Positions 7,980 through 19,031 of a stretch of DNA of 64,000 nt are shown here, piece by piece (within the stretch, counting starts at the first letter, position 1; each line of letters starts with the position of its first letter). The notes under the pieces are model-generated. The model was not told where the DNA came from, ran no database searches, and worked only from the letters and a program-made list of their open reading frames with translations. The stretch is taken from assembly GCF_000280925.3 (NCBI RefSeq), contig NZ_CP012109.1:7088501-7152500 (forward strand), read 5' to 3'. The position numbers were made by a program, and so were the translations under genes. This stretch comes from Myxococcus hansupus (lineage in GTDB: Bacteria; Myxococcota; Myxococcia; Myxococcales; Myxococcaceae).

Positions 7980-8561
7980 ATGATTCCTCCAGACCCCATC
8001 CAGCGCTTCGCGGAGCTCTTCGAGCGGGCGAAGCAGGCCATTGCCGTGGACCCCAACGCCATGGTGGTGGCCACCGTGGGGGACGACGGGCGCCCCAGCG
8101 CGCGCGTCGTCCTGCTCAAGGACTTCGATGCTCGCGGCTTCGTGTTCTACACGAACCACGAGAGCCGAAAGGGCCGCGAGGCCCGGGCGCATCCGCACGC
8201 GGCGCTGTGCTTCTACTGGCAGCCCCTGAACGAACAGGTGCGCGTGGAGGGCCGCGTGGAGCGCGTGACGGACGCGGAGGCGGACGCGTACTTCCACAGT
8301 CGCGCGCGGGGCAGCCAGGTGGGCGCGTGGGCCAGCCTGCAGAGCCAGCCGCTGGCGACTCGCGAGCAGTTGGAGGCCCGCGTGGCGGAGGTGGAGCAGA
8401 AGTACGCGGGGCAGCCCGTGCCTCGCCCGCCGCACTGGTCCGGCTTCCGCGTGGTGCCGGACCGCATCGAGTTCTGGCACGCCCAGGAGAGCCGGCTCCA
8501 CGACAGGCACGTGTACCTGCGTGAAGGCGGCGGCTGGCGCACGGAGATGCTCTACCCGTGA
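7980..8561 (+). CDS. pdxH: pyridoxine/pyridoxamine 5'-phosphate oxidase
   Basis: FMN-dependent oxidation of PNP or PMP to pyridoxal 5'-phosphate, the last step of vitamin B6 synthesis and salvage. The 193-residue product shows the family pattern: DPNAMVVATVGDDGRPSARVVLLKDF, FVFYTNHESRKGRE (FMN phosphate contacts), ALCFYWQPLNEQVRVEG, SQVGAWASLQS, PPHWSGFRVVPDRIEFW and the C-terminal RLHDR motif. The ATG at 7980 gives the typical PPDPIQRF start; ATG 7965 is an in-frame alternative adding five residues. It is transcribed away from glgA and converges with an SDR gene. Confidence 0.95.
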   Translation: MIPPDPIQRFAELFERAKQAIAVDPNAMVVATVGDDGRPSARVVLLKDFDARGFVFYTNHESRKGREARAHPHAALCFYWQPLNEQVRVEGRVERVTDAEADAYFHSRARGSQVGAWASLQSQPLATREQLEARVAEVEQKYAGQPVPRPPHWSGFRVVPDRIEFWHAQESRLHDRHVYLREGGGWRTEMLYP

Positions 8562-8573
8562 CGTGTCACACGG

Positions 8574-10752
<2,179 letters not shown>

Positions 10753-10867
10753 CCGCGGCGACCACTCGTTGTCGGGGAGCGACCGCTCGGGCCGGAGGCG
10801 TCAGCGAAAACCGGAAAGCCACGTCAGACTGGCAGTGCATGCTGCTTGGAGTCAGGAGCCCCCCGCC

Positions 10868-10990
10868 ATGTTCGCCCTCCCCTCCCCCGTCCTCGTCGTC
10901 GCCGCCATCCTCCTCTTCCCCGTCGTCCTCGCCGGCAGCATGCTGCTCGACGCCTTCGAGACGGAGCTGGAGGAGCGCCCCGCGCGGTGA
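10868..10990 (+). CDS. possible small single-pass membrane protein (40 aa)
   Basis: A short frame starting at ATG 10868, with CAGGAG about ten bases upstream, encodes a hydrophobic helix (VLVVAAILLFPVVLAGSMLL) and an acidic/basic tail ending ELEERPAR. It fills the gap between the hemG-type gene and the histidine kinase. It might be a genuine small membrane protein, perhaps linked to the sensor kinase next door. Such short GC-rich frames also arise by chance, so confidence is moderate. Confidence 0.45.
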   Translation: MFALPSPVLVVAAILLFPVVLAGSMLLDAFETELEERPAR

Positions 10991-11021
10991 TGCCCCCGGC
11001 GGTGTAGGCTTCCTCGAGCGC

Positions 11022-12077
11022 ATGCTCGAAATCTCCGAGGGCTCCATCGTCCGCGCCACCCTGCGGGCCCTCGTGGAGCCCCGGCGGCTCTTGCCCATCC
11101 TCGTCGTCTCCGTCGCGTTGATCGCCGCGCAGGTGCGCTTCAGTGAGCCGCCCTCCGCGTTCGCGCTGGGCATCCTGATGTGCCTGCTCTTCGTCGCGGT
11201 GGCGCCGGTCTCCTACCGCGTCCTCTTTCCCGAAGGACTGGACTTCAGCCACGGCGGCATTCGCTTCCTCCTCTACGCCACCGTGGGCAGCGGCGTGGTG
11301 CTCACCTCCGGCTTCGTGGTGCCCAAGCTCCTGCAACTGGGCCCCACCTTCCTCACCCAGCCCACCAACCTCGCCGTCTGCGGCGCGCTCTTCCTGGTGG
11401 GCGGCTGGGGCCTGGGCCGAGACATCGGCTTCGAGGAGAGCCTCACCCGGGAGCGCGCCCGCGCCGCGCGCTTCGCGCTGGAGGCGGAGCAAGCGCAGCT
11501 CCTGGCGCTGCGCAGCCACCTGGACCCGCACTTCCTCTTCAACACGCTCAACGCCATCGCGGAGTGGTGCCGCGAGGACGGCGCCGTGGCGGAGGCCGCG
11601 GTGCTGCGCCTGTCGACGATGCTCCGCTCGGTGCTCGCGGGCGTGCGCAGCGCCACGTGGCCCCTGGAGCAGGAGCTGGAGCTTGTCCGCACCCTCTTCG
11701 ACCTGCACCTGCTGCGAGACCCCGAGCTCTTCCAGCTTTCGATGAACGTCGCGCCGGGCGTGGGACAGGTCCCCGTTCCGCCGCTGGTGTTGCTGCCACT
11801 GGCGGAGAACGCCGTGAAACACGGCCCCGCCGCCGGGCATCGCGGCCCCCTCACCTTGGACGTCGTGTCCCACGGTGATGGCCTGGAGGTCGCCATCGAG
11901 AATCCGGGCCGCTCCCAAGGTCCCCGGGAGGGAAGCGCGGGCCTGCCCACCGTGGAGCGCCGGCTCGCCCTGGCCTACGGCGGCGCGGCGCGGCTCGTGA
12001 TTGAAAGTGATGACGCTCGCACCCGTGTCGCGGTCACCCTGCCCCGGGCCGGCCCTCAACCTGGAGTCCTCACATGA
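11022..12077 (+). CDS. LytS/AlgZ-family membrane sensor histidine kinase
   Basis: A 351-residue kinase with about four N-terminal membrane helices (residues 25-140). A short linker coiled coil then leads to a His_kinase (PF06580) domain: the phospho-accepting His170 in SHLDPHFLFNTLNA, and an ATP-binding region with LLPLAENAVKHG and GxGL-like SAGLPTVERRL. Kinases of this family act with LytTR response regulators. The gene overlaps the downstream regulator by four bases (ATGA), so the two are translationally coupled. The N-terminal membrane domain is not a recognised 5TMR-LYT domain; the signal is unknown. Start at ATG 11022 lacks a strong ribosome binding site. Confidence 0.92.
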   Translation: MLEISEGSIVRATLRALVEPRRLLPILVVSVALIAAQVRFSEPPSAFALGILMCLLFVAVAPVSYRVLFPEGLDFSHGGIRFLLYATVGSGVVLTSGFVVPKLLQLGPTFLTQPTNLAVCGALFLVGGWGLGRDIGFEESLTRERARAARFALEAEQAQLLALRSHLDPHFLFNTLNAIAEWCREDGAVAEAAVLRLSTMLRSVLAGVRSATWPLEQELELVRTLFDLHLLRDPELFQLSMNVAPGVGQVPVPPLVLLPLAENAVKHGPAAGHRGPLTLDVVSHGDGLEVAIENPGRSQGPREGSAGLPTVERRLALAYGGAARLVIESDDARTRVAVTLPRAGPQPGVLT

Positions 12078-12847
12078 GTTCCTCTTTGCGCGTGCTCATC
12101 GCCGACGATGAACTGCTCGCGCGCAAACGCCTGTCGCGGCTGTTGACCGCGATTCCGGACACGGAGGTGTGTGGTGAAGCCGCGGACGCCGACGCCGTGC
12201 TCGCCGCGGTGCGCGCGGGCGGCGTGGACGTGGTGCTGCTGGACATCCACATGCCCGGACTCAGCGGACTGGATGCGCTGGCCCTGATGCCGGAGGACGG
12301 GCCTCGCGTCATCCTCTGCACCGCGCACGCCGAGCATGCCGTGCAGGCCTTCGAGCATGGCGCGGTGGATTATGTGCTCAAGCCCGTGGAGCCCGCGCGA
12401 CTGCAGAAAGCGCTGGAGCGTGTGCGCTCACGCGGCACCGCCATGCAGCAGGTGAACAGCGCGACGAAGGCGCCCGCCGCCGCCGTGCCCCGGAGCCTGG
12501 GGCGCCTGCCCATTCCCACGCGACAGGGCATCGTCCTGGTGGACACGGAGAGCATCTCCCACGCGGCGTTGGAGGACGAGCTGGTGACGGTGTTCACCAC
12601 GCAGGGCGACTTCCTCACCGACTTCACGCTCAACGAGTTGGTGGAGAAGCTGCCCTCGGAGCACTTCCACCGCGTCCATCGCCGCGCGCTGCTCAACCTC
12701 ACGCACGTCGCGCGGCTGGAGCCGCTGGACACGGGGGGCTATCTGGCGCGCACCCTTCGAGGCCATGGCGTGGAGGTGAGCCGCCAGTCCGCGCGCGAGC
12801 TGCGGCGCATGCTGGGACTGCGGCGAGGGACTGAAGACGAGGGGTGA
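12074..12847 (+). CDS. LytTR-family response regulator
   Basis: A 257-residue regulator: an N-terminal receiver domain with the acidic pair Asp11/Asp12 and phospho-acceptor Asp57 (VVLLDIHMPG), conserved Lys in YVLKPVEP at about 103, then a linker and a C-terminal LytTR DNA-binding domain from about 150 (HFHRVHRRALLNLTHV is the usual DNA-contacting segment). It overlaps the upstream sensor kinase by 4 bp and must be its partner. LytTR proteins usually bind paired direct repeats in promoters; no target is evident nearby. Confidence 0.95.
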   Translation: MSSSLRVLIADDELLARKRLSRLLTAIPDTEVCGEAADADAVLAAVRAGGVDVVLLDIHMPGLSGLDALALMPEDGPRVILCTAHAEHAVQAFEHGAVDYVLKPVEPARLQKALERVRSRGTAMQQVNSATKAPAAAVPRSLGRLPIPTRQGIVLVDTESISHAALEDELVTVFTTQGDFLTDFTLNELVEKLPSEHFHRVHRRALLNLTHVARLEPLDTGGYLARTLRGHGVEVSRQSARELRRMLGLRRGTEDEG

Positions 12848-13053
12848 GGCGCCCAGGCGCTGACGAATGGTGAGCGCGCGCCGGACTCACGCTCCGGCAC
12901 ATTCGCACGAGGGGCGTCGTCCTCACGAGCGCGCGGATCTCGCCCACTACGCACGCGCTATCTGTGTGACCTGCGCGCGGTCCACCAGCGCTGTGCGCTT
13001 CCGCTCACGCGCCCGTGCGCCATTTCCACGGCACGGGCGCGCTCGCGGCCTGC

Positions 13054-13872
13054 TCAGTTCACGCGCGCTTCGATGGTGACGACCCGGCCACCTTCGTTGC
13101 GCGAGTAGACAACGGTGCCACGCTCGGTCCACTCCGGCGCGAAGCCCTTGCCCAGGCTGGAGGCGGACGCCACGTCGTAGTTCCGGTCGAAGGCGATGAC
13201 GCGCACCTCGCCGTCCTCACCCGCCCGCAGACTGGTCGTCGTGTAGACGATGATGCGGCGGTCAGCGTCCCACTCCAGCGTGCCGCCCTGTGCCGGGTTG
13301 GGGATGTACGCCGAGCTCAACTGCGACGCCGCGCCCTTGTTCGTCACCTGCACCAGGTCCTTGCCGTTCTCCTTCACGCGCCACAGCGCGGGCACACCCG
13401 AACGCCGCGAGGACTGGAACAGCACGACGCGCCCATCCGGAGACCAGATGGGCGAGCTGTCATCGAAGCCCTGCGTCACCCGGTCCGACTTGCCCGAGTT
13501 CACGTTGAGCACATAGAGGTCCGAGCTCCGCACCGCGTCGCCCGCGAGGTGCGAGTCCGGCAGCTTCGCGTACACGACGCGCTTTTCGTCCGGGGACACC
13601 TCGGGCTCGCCGGTGCGCTGCGCAACCAGGTGCGAGGTGCCCTTGTTGTCCACGCGCATGAGCTGAAGCGAGGTCGTTTGATAGACGATGATGCGCCGGT
13701 CCGCGTCCTCGGTGGACGGAGACACCACGGCCTGGGACGTCACGGACGGGGACTCGGTGTCCTCGAGCGTCTCCGCATCCAGGCCTCCGCACGCGGCGAG
13801 CGCGAGCGAAGAAGCCATCCACATCGCAAGGTTTCTACGGGGACTACGGCAGCGGACGTCGGTCGGATGCAT
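13054..13872 (-). CDS. TolB-like beta-propeller lipoprotein
   Basis: A 272-residue lipoprotein: signal peptide with lipobox LAAC (Cys at about 28), a low-complexity Ser/Thr/Glu stretch, then WD40-like/TolB-like blades. These carry typical repeats such as EVSPDEKRVVYAK, PIWSPDGRVVLFQS and a final APEWTERGTVVYS. The motif DADRRIIVY-TTSL occurs twice (about residues 57 and 201), which suggests internal duplication. No trypsin-like or peptidase domain is attached. The upstream Met (13872) or an internal one (MWMASS) could be the start; the signal peptide works with either. Function unknown; TolB-like propellers usually mediate protein contacts in the periplasm. Confidence 0.78.
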   Translation of the reverse strand: MHPTDVRCRSPRRNLAMWMASSLALAACGGLDAETLEDTESPSVTSQAVVSPSTEDADRRIIVYQTTSLQLMRVDNKGTSHLVAQRTGEPEVSPDEKRVVYAKLPDSHLAGDAVRSSDLYVLNVNSGKSDRVTQGFDDSSPIWSPDGRVVLFQSSRRSGVPALWRVKENGKDLVQVTNKGAASQLSSAYIPNPAQGGTLEWDADRRIIVYTTTSLRAGEDGEVRVIAFDRNYDVASASSLGKGFAPEWTERGTVVYSRNEGGRVVTIEARVN

Positions 13873-14021
13873 ACGGTCCTCTGGGTGGAAGCCACCTACC
13901 AGCGCGGGGTTGACTGGTTTTACAGTCCGCGCTCACGGGTATTCCAGGTCAGAGCACCATAACAATCTGGACCGTCATAAATGCTACCCGACGAGTGGCC
14001 GGCCCCGAGCCACACACCGCG

Positions 14022-15440
14022 TCATGGCCAGGCGAAGAGCGCGGGAACGTGGGTCGCATCCGCGCCAAAGATGTCCGCGAGGACCCGGACGGCTTGCACG
14101 GGGGTCGCGTCGCCCGCGCGCACGCACCTCGCGGCCTCATCCAAGGTGAGTGAAGGCGAGGAACAGTAGGACTCGAGCCAGTACGCGACGAGCCGCTCGG
14201 AGAAGGTCGTCTCCAGCGCCGCGACCTTCGTGTCCAGCCAGGCCTCGGCGGAGGTGAAGCTCGGGCGCTCCGGCGACACGTTCGCTTCATGGAACGTGAC
14301 GTCATGCTCGTAGCCGGACTCGAAGAGATGGTCCTGCATCGTCACGAGGAAGGGCGCGCGACGCGAATCCAACACCGATGACGACAACACCGCGACGCGG
14401 TGCGCCTGCGACAACCGCAGCGCCTGGTACTCGAAGGTGCGGGGGACCTGGCGATGATGGGTGACGGAGACCGTGTAGGTTCGCGTCGTCGGGACGTTCT
14501 TCGTCACCAGCTCCGACCGGGTGACGCCATTCACGTCGGTGGAGTCCTCCCAACCGACCTGGACCTCATTGACGACCTCCGTGCGCGTCTCCTCCTCCGT
14601 ATAGGGGACCGTCTCCGTCCAGGATGCGGTCCGCTCGACGTCGCGGCACTCCTGCTCGGTGACGAAGCGACCTCCCAGGGTGAACACGGGTCGCGACATG
14701 GCCCCCGACGCGTACCAGGGCGAGGACTCGAAGACCTGGATGAGCCGGCTTTCGAGCTGCGCCTGCTGCACGACATTGAGCCCGTCCACGGAGCCTTCCC
14801 ACGCGATGGCCCCGAAGACTCCGGGCACGTCGGCGGGCCGGGGGGCGGACTCTCCCCAGTGGTCGCAGTAGCGGAAGACCAGCTCGCGCCAGTGAGGACT
14901 GTCGTCGGAGCGCATGTCCTTGAGCCGCTGGCAGGACGCCCTTCCGCTTGCCTGCACCCGCGCCTCCATGTCGATGGCGAGATTCGCCAACTCCGGATGC
15001 GCCAGCAGCCCCTGTCTGCGCCGTAGCGCCTGCTCCGCGGTGAGCGCATGTCCCTCCCGGGCGGGAACACCGACCCGCAGCTCCAGATGGCGGCGAGTGC
15101 TCTCCAGCGCATCGCGCAACAAGTGCTCCATGCCACCACTGAGCTTCGTCCCCCACGCGGCCCGGTGGTCGAGGACGTTCAGCAATCCCACCTCCGCGTC
15201 GTCATCCCGCCCCTCGTGACGCGCCGCCCGCGCAGCCTCCAGCCCTTGCAGCAACGCCTGTGAACGCAAGCGCTCGCGCATCTGGAGCAACTCCGGCTCA
15301 TGCGGACTCTGACGGACGAGGTCCTCGTAGAGGGTCGCGGCCTCCACGTAGCGCCCCTCCTGCGCCAGGGAATCCGCCCTGCCACGGATGGTGGAACACG
15401 CACACAGGGCCAACACGGAGACAAGGAGGAGGCGTCGCAT
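14022..15440 (-). CDS. large lipoprotein with N-terminal TPR-like helices
   Basis: A 472-residue lipoprotein: signal peptide with lipobox LCAC (Cys at about 15), then helical TPR-like repeats (YVEAATLYEDLVRQSPHEPELLQM at about 32). A long helical segment follows, and a beta-rich C-terminal half contains many charged Thr/Glu strands (TETVPYTEEETRTEVVNEVQVG) and the repeated TYTVSVTHHRQVPRTFEYQ type pattern. A good ribosome binding site (AAGGAGG) precedes the ATG at 15440. I do not recognise a named family. It lies between the TolB-like lipoprotein and the GCS2 ligase on the same strand. Confidence 0.78.
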   Translation of the reverse strand: MRRLLLVSVLALCACSTIRGRADSLAQEGRYVEAATLYEDLVRQSPHEPELLQMRERLRSQALLQGLEAARAARHEGRDDDAEVGLLNVLDHRAAWGTKLSGGMEHLLRDALESTRRHLELRVGVPAREGHALTAEQALRRRQGLLAHPELANLAIDMEARVQASGRASCQRLKDMRSDDSPHWRELVFRYCDHWGESAPRPADVPGVFGAIAWEGSVDGLNVVQQAQLESRLIQVFESSPWYASGAMSRPVFTLGGRFVTEQECRDVERTASWTETVPYTEEETRTEVVNEVQVGWEDSTDVNGVTRSELVTKNVPTTRTYTVSVTHHRQVPRTFEYQALRLSQAHRVAVLSSSVLDSRRAPFLVTMQDHLFESGYEHDVTFHEANVSPERPSFTSAEAWLDTKVAALETTFSERLVAYWLESYCSSPSLTLDEAARCVRAGDATPVQAVRVLADIFGADATHVPALFAWP

Positions 15441-15535
15441 GGTCACCTGGAGGCAGGCCGTTTCCCCCGCGACGCACCGGACGTCCGGATATTCATGCGC
15501 CCCGCGCTTTTCTGGCCGGCCCGCGCTGGAGCCCC

Positions 15536-17026
15536 TCAGTCCACCGGCCACGTGTGCACCGGCGCGCCCGACTCCGCGTGCTGGAGATAGCGCTCCAGCA
15601 TTCCGGCGAGGGCATCCTGCCGGGGCATCTGCGCCTCCAACCGGGCCAGCACCTGCCGCTGCCACAGCGCGCCCGTCCGCCGCAGCGCGACACGCTGCTC
15701 GATGATGCCCAGCAAGGTGTCCGCCTCCTCCGCGTCCACGCCCGCGCCCAGCAGGCCGCGGCGGGCCTCGGACAGCAGCCGTGGCACCAGCATCGTCACC
15801 GGAACGGGCCGAGGGCTCGGCGCGGAGTCGGCCGGCCACAGCATCTCCGCGTCCAACCCCTGGCGCGCCGCGCGGATGAAGTTGCCGTAGACGTGGAGGA
15901 AGGGCAGCGCGGGGAGCAAGGCGTCCACGCGCTCCGCGAGGGCCAACGTCAGGCCCAGCAGGAACGCGCCGTTGGCCGCCATGTCCATCGCCGTGGGCCC
16001 CGCGGGCAGCGCGCGGAATTCGATGCGGAGGTGCCCACCGTCCTTCGGATCGTAGATGGCGCGGTTCCACGTCCACACCGTGCCCTGGTGCAGACGCAGC
16101 TCATCCAACCCCGGCACCTCGCCCGCGGCCACGCGCTCTCGCGGTGACTCGTCCCCCGTCACCGGCAGCAGCGGCGGATGCAGCGCCACGGACTCCGCGA
16201 AGAGTTCGTAGGCGCCCTCGCGCACCCAACCATGGCCGAACGACACCCGCGCATGCGGCTGGAAGCCGCCCTCTCCGGGCTCGCCCCGGTCATCCACCGC
16301 TTGCCGGAACAGGGCCACCCGCGTCTCGTCCCACAGCTTCCGGCCCAGGAAGAACGGCGAGTTGCCCGCCACCGCCAACGCCGGCGCCGTGGCGAGCTGC
16401 GCGGCGTTGTACAGCCGCGCGAAGTCTTCGGGTGCCACGCGCAGGTGGTACTGGAGCGACGTGTTCGCGCCTTCCAGCGTGACGTCGTTCCAGGTGAGGT
16501 TCAGCGCCTCCTCATCACCGCGAATGGCCACCTGGAACGGAGCGGCCCGCCGCTGTCGAATCGCGTTCGACATGGCCCGGTAGCGAGGCTCCGCCGTGAG
16601 CGCGCCGCTGCCCAGGTCCGCCTCGCGCAACGTGGGGAGGATACCGATGACGGCCACGCGCGCCCCTTGCGTCGCGGCCCCCTTTCGCACCGCCGCCAAC
16701 GCGCTCTCGATTTCCTTCCGCAGCGCGGTGAAGGGCCTGCCCGCCAGGGGCCCCGGCCGCAGGTTCACCTCCATGTTGAAGGCGTCCAGCTCCAGCGTCA
16801 CGCGAGGGTCCTCGGTCCGCGCGAGCACCTGGCGGTTCACCGGCAGCGGGAAACCCAGCGCGTCCACCAGGTACAGCTCCAGCTCGGCGCCCACGGTGGG
16901 GCGACCCGCTCCGAAGCCTGGCCGCGCCAGCAACGCGCGCAGCGCCTCCAGGCTCTCCACGAGCCGTTGGGAGAAGCGCGCGTGGTCCTCTGGAAGAAAT
17001 TCCTCCTGATGGATGGCCATCCCCAT
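15536..17026 (-). CDS. GCS2-family glutamate-cysteine ligase-like protein
   Basis: A 496-residue member of the GCS2 family (PF04107): VGAELELYLVD at about 45-55 supplies the metal/ATP-binding acidic residues. Further motifs are LELDAFNMEVNL at about 78, a central LQYHLRV/RLYNAAQ stretch, GNSPFFLGR, WNRAIYDP and HLRIEFRALPAGPTAMDM, which form the active site. Members join glutamate to cysteine or other amines. In this length class they include YbdK-type and EgtA-type enzymes as well as true gamma-glutamylcysteine synthetases, so the exact substrate is uncertain. Two in-frame ATGs (17026 and 17020) are possible starts. Confidence 0.85.
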   Translation of the reverse strand: MGMAIHQEEFLPEDHARFSQRLVESLEALRALLARPGFGAGRPTVGAELELYLVDALGFPLPVNRQVLARTEDPRVTLELDAFNMEVNLRPGPLAGRPFTALRKEIESALAAVRKGAATQGARVAVIGILPTLREADLGSGALTAEPRYRAMSNAIRQRRAAPFQVAIRGDEEALNLTWNDVTLEGANTSLQYHLRVAPEDFARLYNAAQLATAPALAVAGNSPFFLGRKLWDETRVALFRQAVDDRGEPGEGGFQPHARVSFGHGWVREGAYELFAESVALHPPLLPVTGDESPRERVAAGEVPGLDELRLHQGTVWTWNRAIYDPKDGGHLRIEFRALPAGPTAMDMAANGAFLLGLTLALAERVDALLPALPFLHVYGNFIRAARQGLDAEMLWPADSAPSPRPVPVTMLVPRLLSEARRGLLGAGVDAEEADTLLGIIEQRVALRRTGALWQRQVLARLEAQMPRQDALAGMLERYLQHAESGAPVHTWPVD

Positions 17027-17194
17027 GAGGGGCCAAGGTAGGCATGGCCGCCTGCTTCCGCCCCGGCGCCAGGGAGCCCGCCTGCCCGGCCGCCAGGCGC
17101 ACCCCGGGGACTACCCTCCAGGGCAGGGTCAATGTCCACGGGGGTCTGGGGCCCAGGTGCGTTCGGGCCGGGTGTGTTATCTCGCATCCTGGTC

Positions 17195-18274
<1,080 letters not shown>

Positions 18275-18647
18275 TTTCGCATTCCGCCCCGCGCACGCGC
18301 GTCCGCTAACGTGAGCCAGCGGGGCGGGCACCCACACGAGGGCCCGAACCTTCCGTTCGACCGAGCCAGAGGTACGAGTCCACTGTCGCGAGTGGAGAGG
18401 GTCCCCGCTCGCACGGTCGCCACACCACGGACCCTCCGTGCGCTCCCGCGCGGTCTCGCTTTTCTCGTGCGTGACGCACAAGCTCTCGGCATGACGCGAA
18501 GGTTCACCGCTGTCAGGGTCCAGCGGTACACCCCAAGCAGTGCGTCGTGTCGGTAGCGGACGGCCCTGACGATTACGAGTGGTGCCCCTTGCACGCGACA
18601 TGGCCATGGGCACATTCTTTCCATCGGCTTCCCCGGGGAGGTGGGCG
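18275..18647. other. 373-bp gap without a convincing gene
   Basis: Both strands hold short open frames here but none has a good start, signal peptide or recognisable domain. The region has slightly less regular codon periodicity than its surroundings. It holds the terminator-like repeat at 18284-18327 and must contain the promoter of the 127-residue gene that follows. No tRNA or other structured RNA was identified by eye. Confidence 0.5.
18284..18327. terminator. terminator-like inverted repeat after rlmN
   Basis: CCGCCCCGC at 18284-18292 pairs with GCGGGGCGG at 18319-18327 (9 bp, 26-base loop), beginning nine bases after the rlmN stop. The long loop makes this a weaker candidate than the other hairpins. 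Confidence 0.35.
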
Positions 18648-19031
18648 ATGCTTTCCATCCAGGAGCACGCAACGGTGGATGAGGCGAGCAACGATCTGCT
18701 CGACTTCGTTCTCAAGCCGTACAACTGGCTGTCACTGACAAGGACCAGCACGGACCCGGCCGCATGGCCCGGGCAGAACACGCTCTATCAGCGCCGCGTG
18801 GGGTCGCTGCGTATCTGCGCCTCCGTGGATGTGGCGGCCACGCTGGACGTGTTCCTCCACATCGCGTTCCGCGCACCGGGCCTCACGCCGGTGAAGGCCG
18901 CGGACCATCTGGAGAGCTTCCTCAAGCGGAGGCTGCCGCTGACGCCCAACTCCGAATGGCAGGTGGAGGTGGACGAGCGCCGCTGGATTCACTTCTCGCG
19001 GCGCTACGCGGGGCCACCGCTCAAGGCGTGA
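18648..19031 (+). CDS. hypothetical protein (127 aa)
   Basis: The ATG at 18648 has a strong ribosome binding site (GGAGGT at 18637-18642, five-base spacing), which argues for a real gene and for this start rather than 18579. The product looks like a small soluble alpha/beta protein (LRICASVDVAATLDVFLHIAFRAPG, then DHLESFLKRRLPLTP). No family recognised. Its 3' end overlaps the end of the converging cyclase gene by 11 bp. Confidence 0.7.
   Translation: MLSIQEHATVDEASNDLLDFVLKPYNWLSLTRTSTDPAAWPGQNTLYQRRVGSLRICASVDVAATLDVFLHIAFRAPGLTPVKAADHLESFLKRRLPLTPNSEWQVEVDERRWIHFSRRYAGPPLKA

Noticed and set aside
18340-18380. tRNA-like GTTCGACC segment in the gap after rlmN
   Set aside because: It contains a T-loop-like motif, but no acceptor stem, D-arm or anticodon arm can be paired around it.
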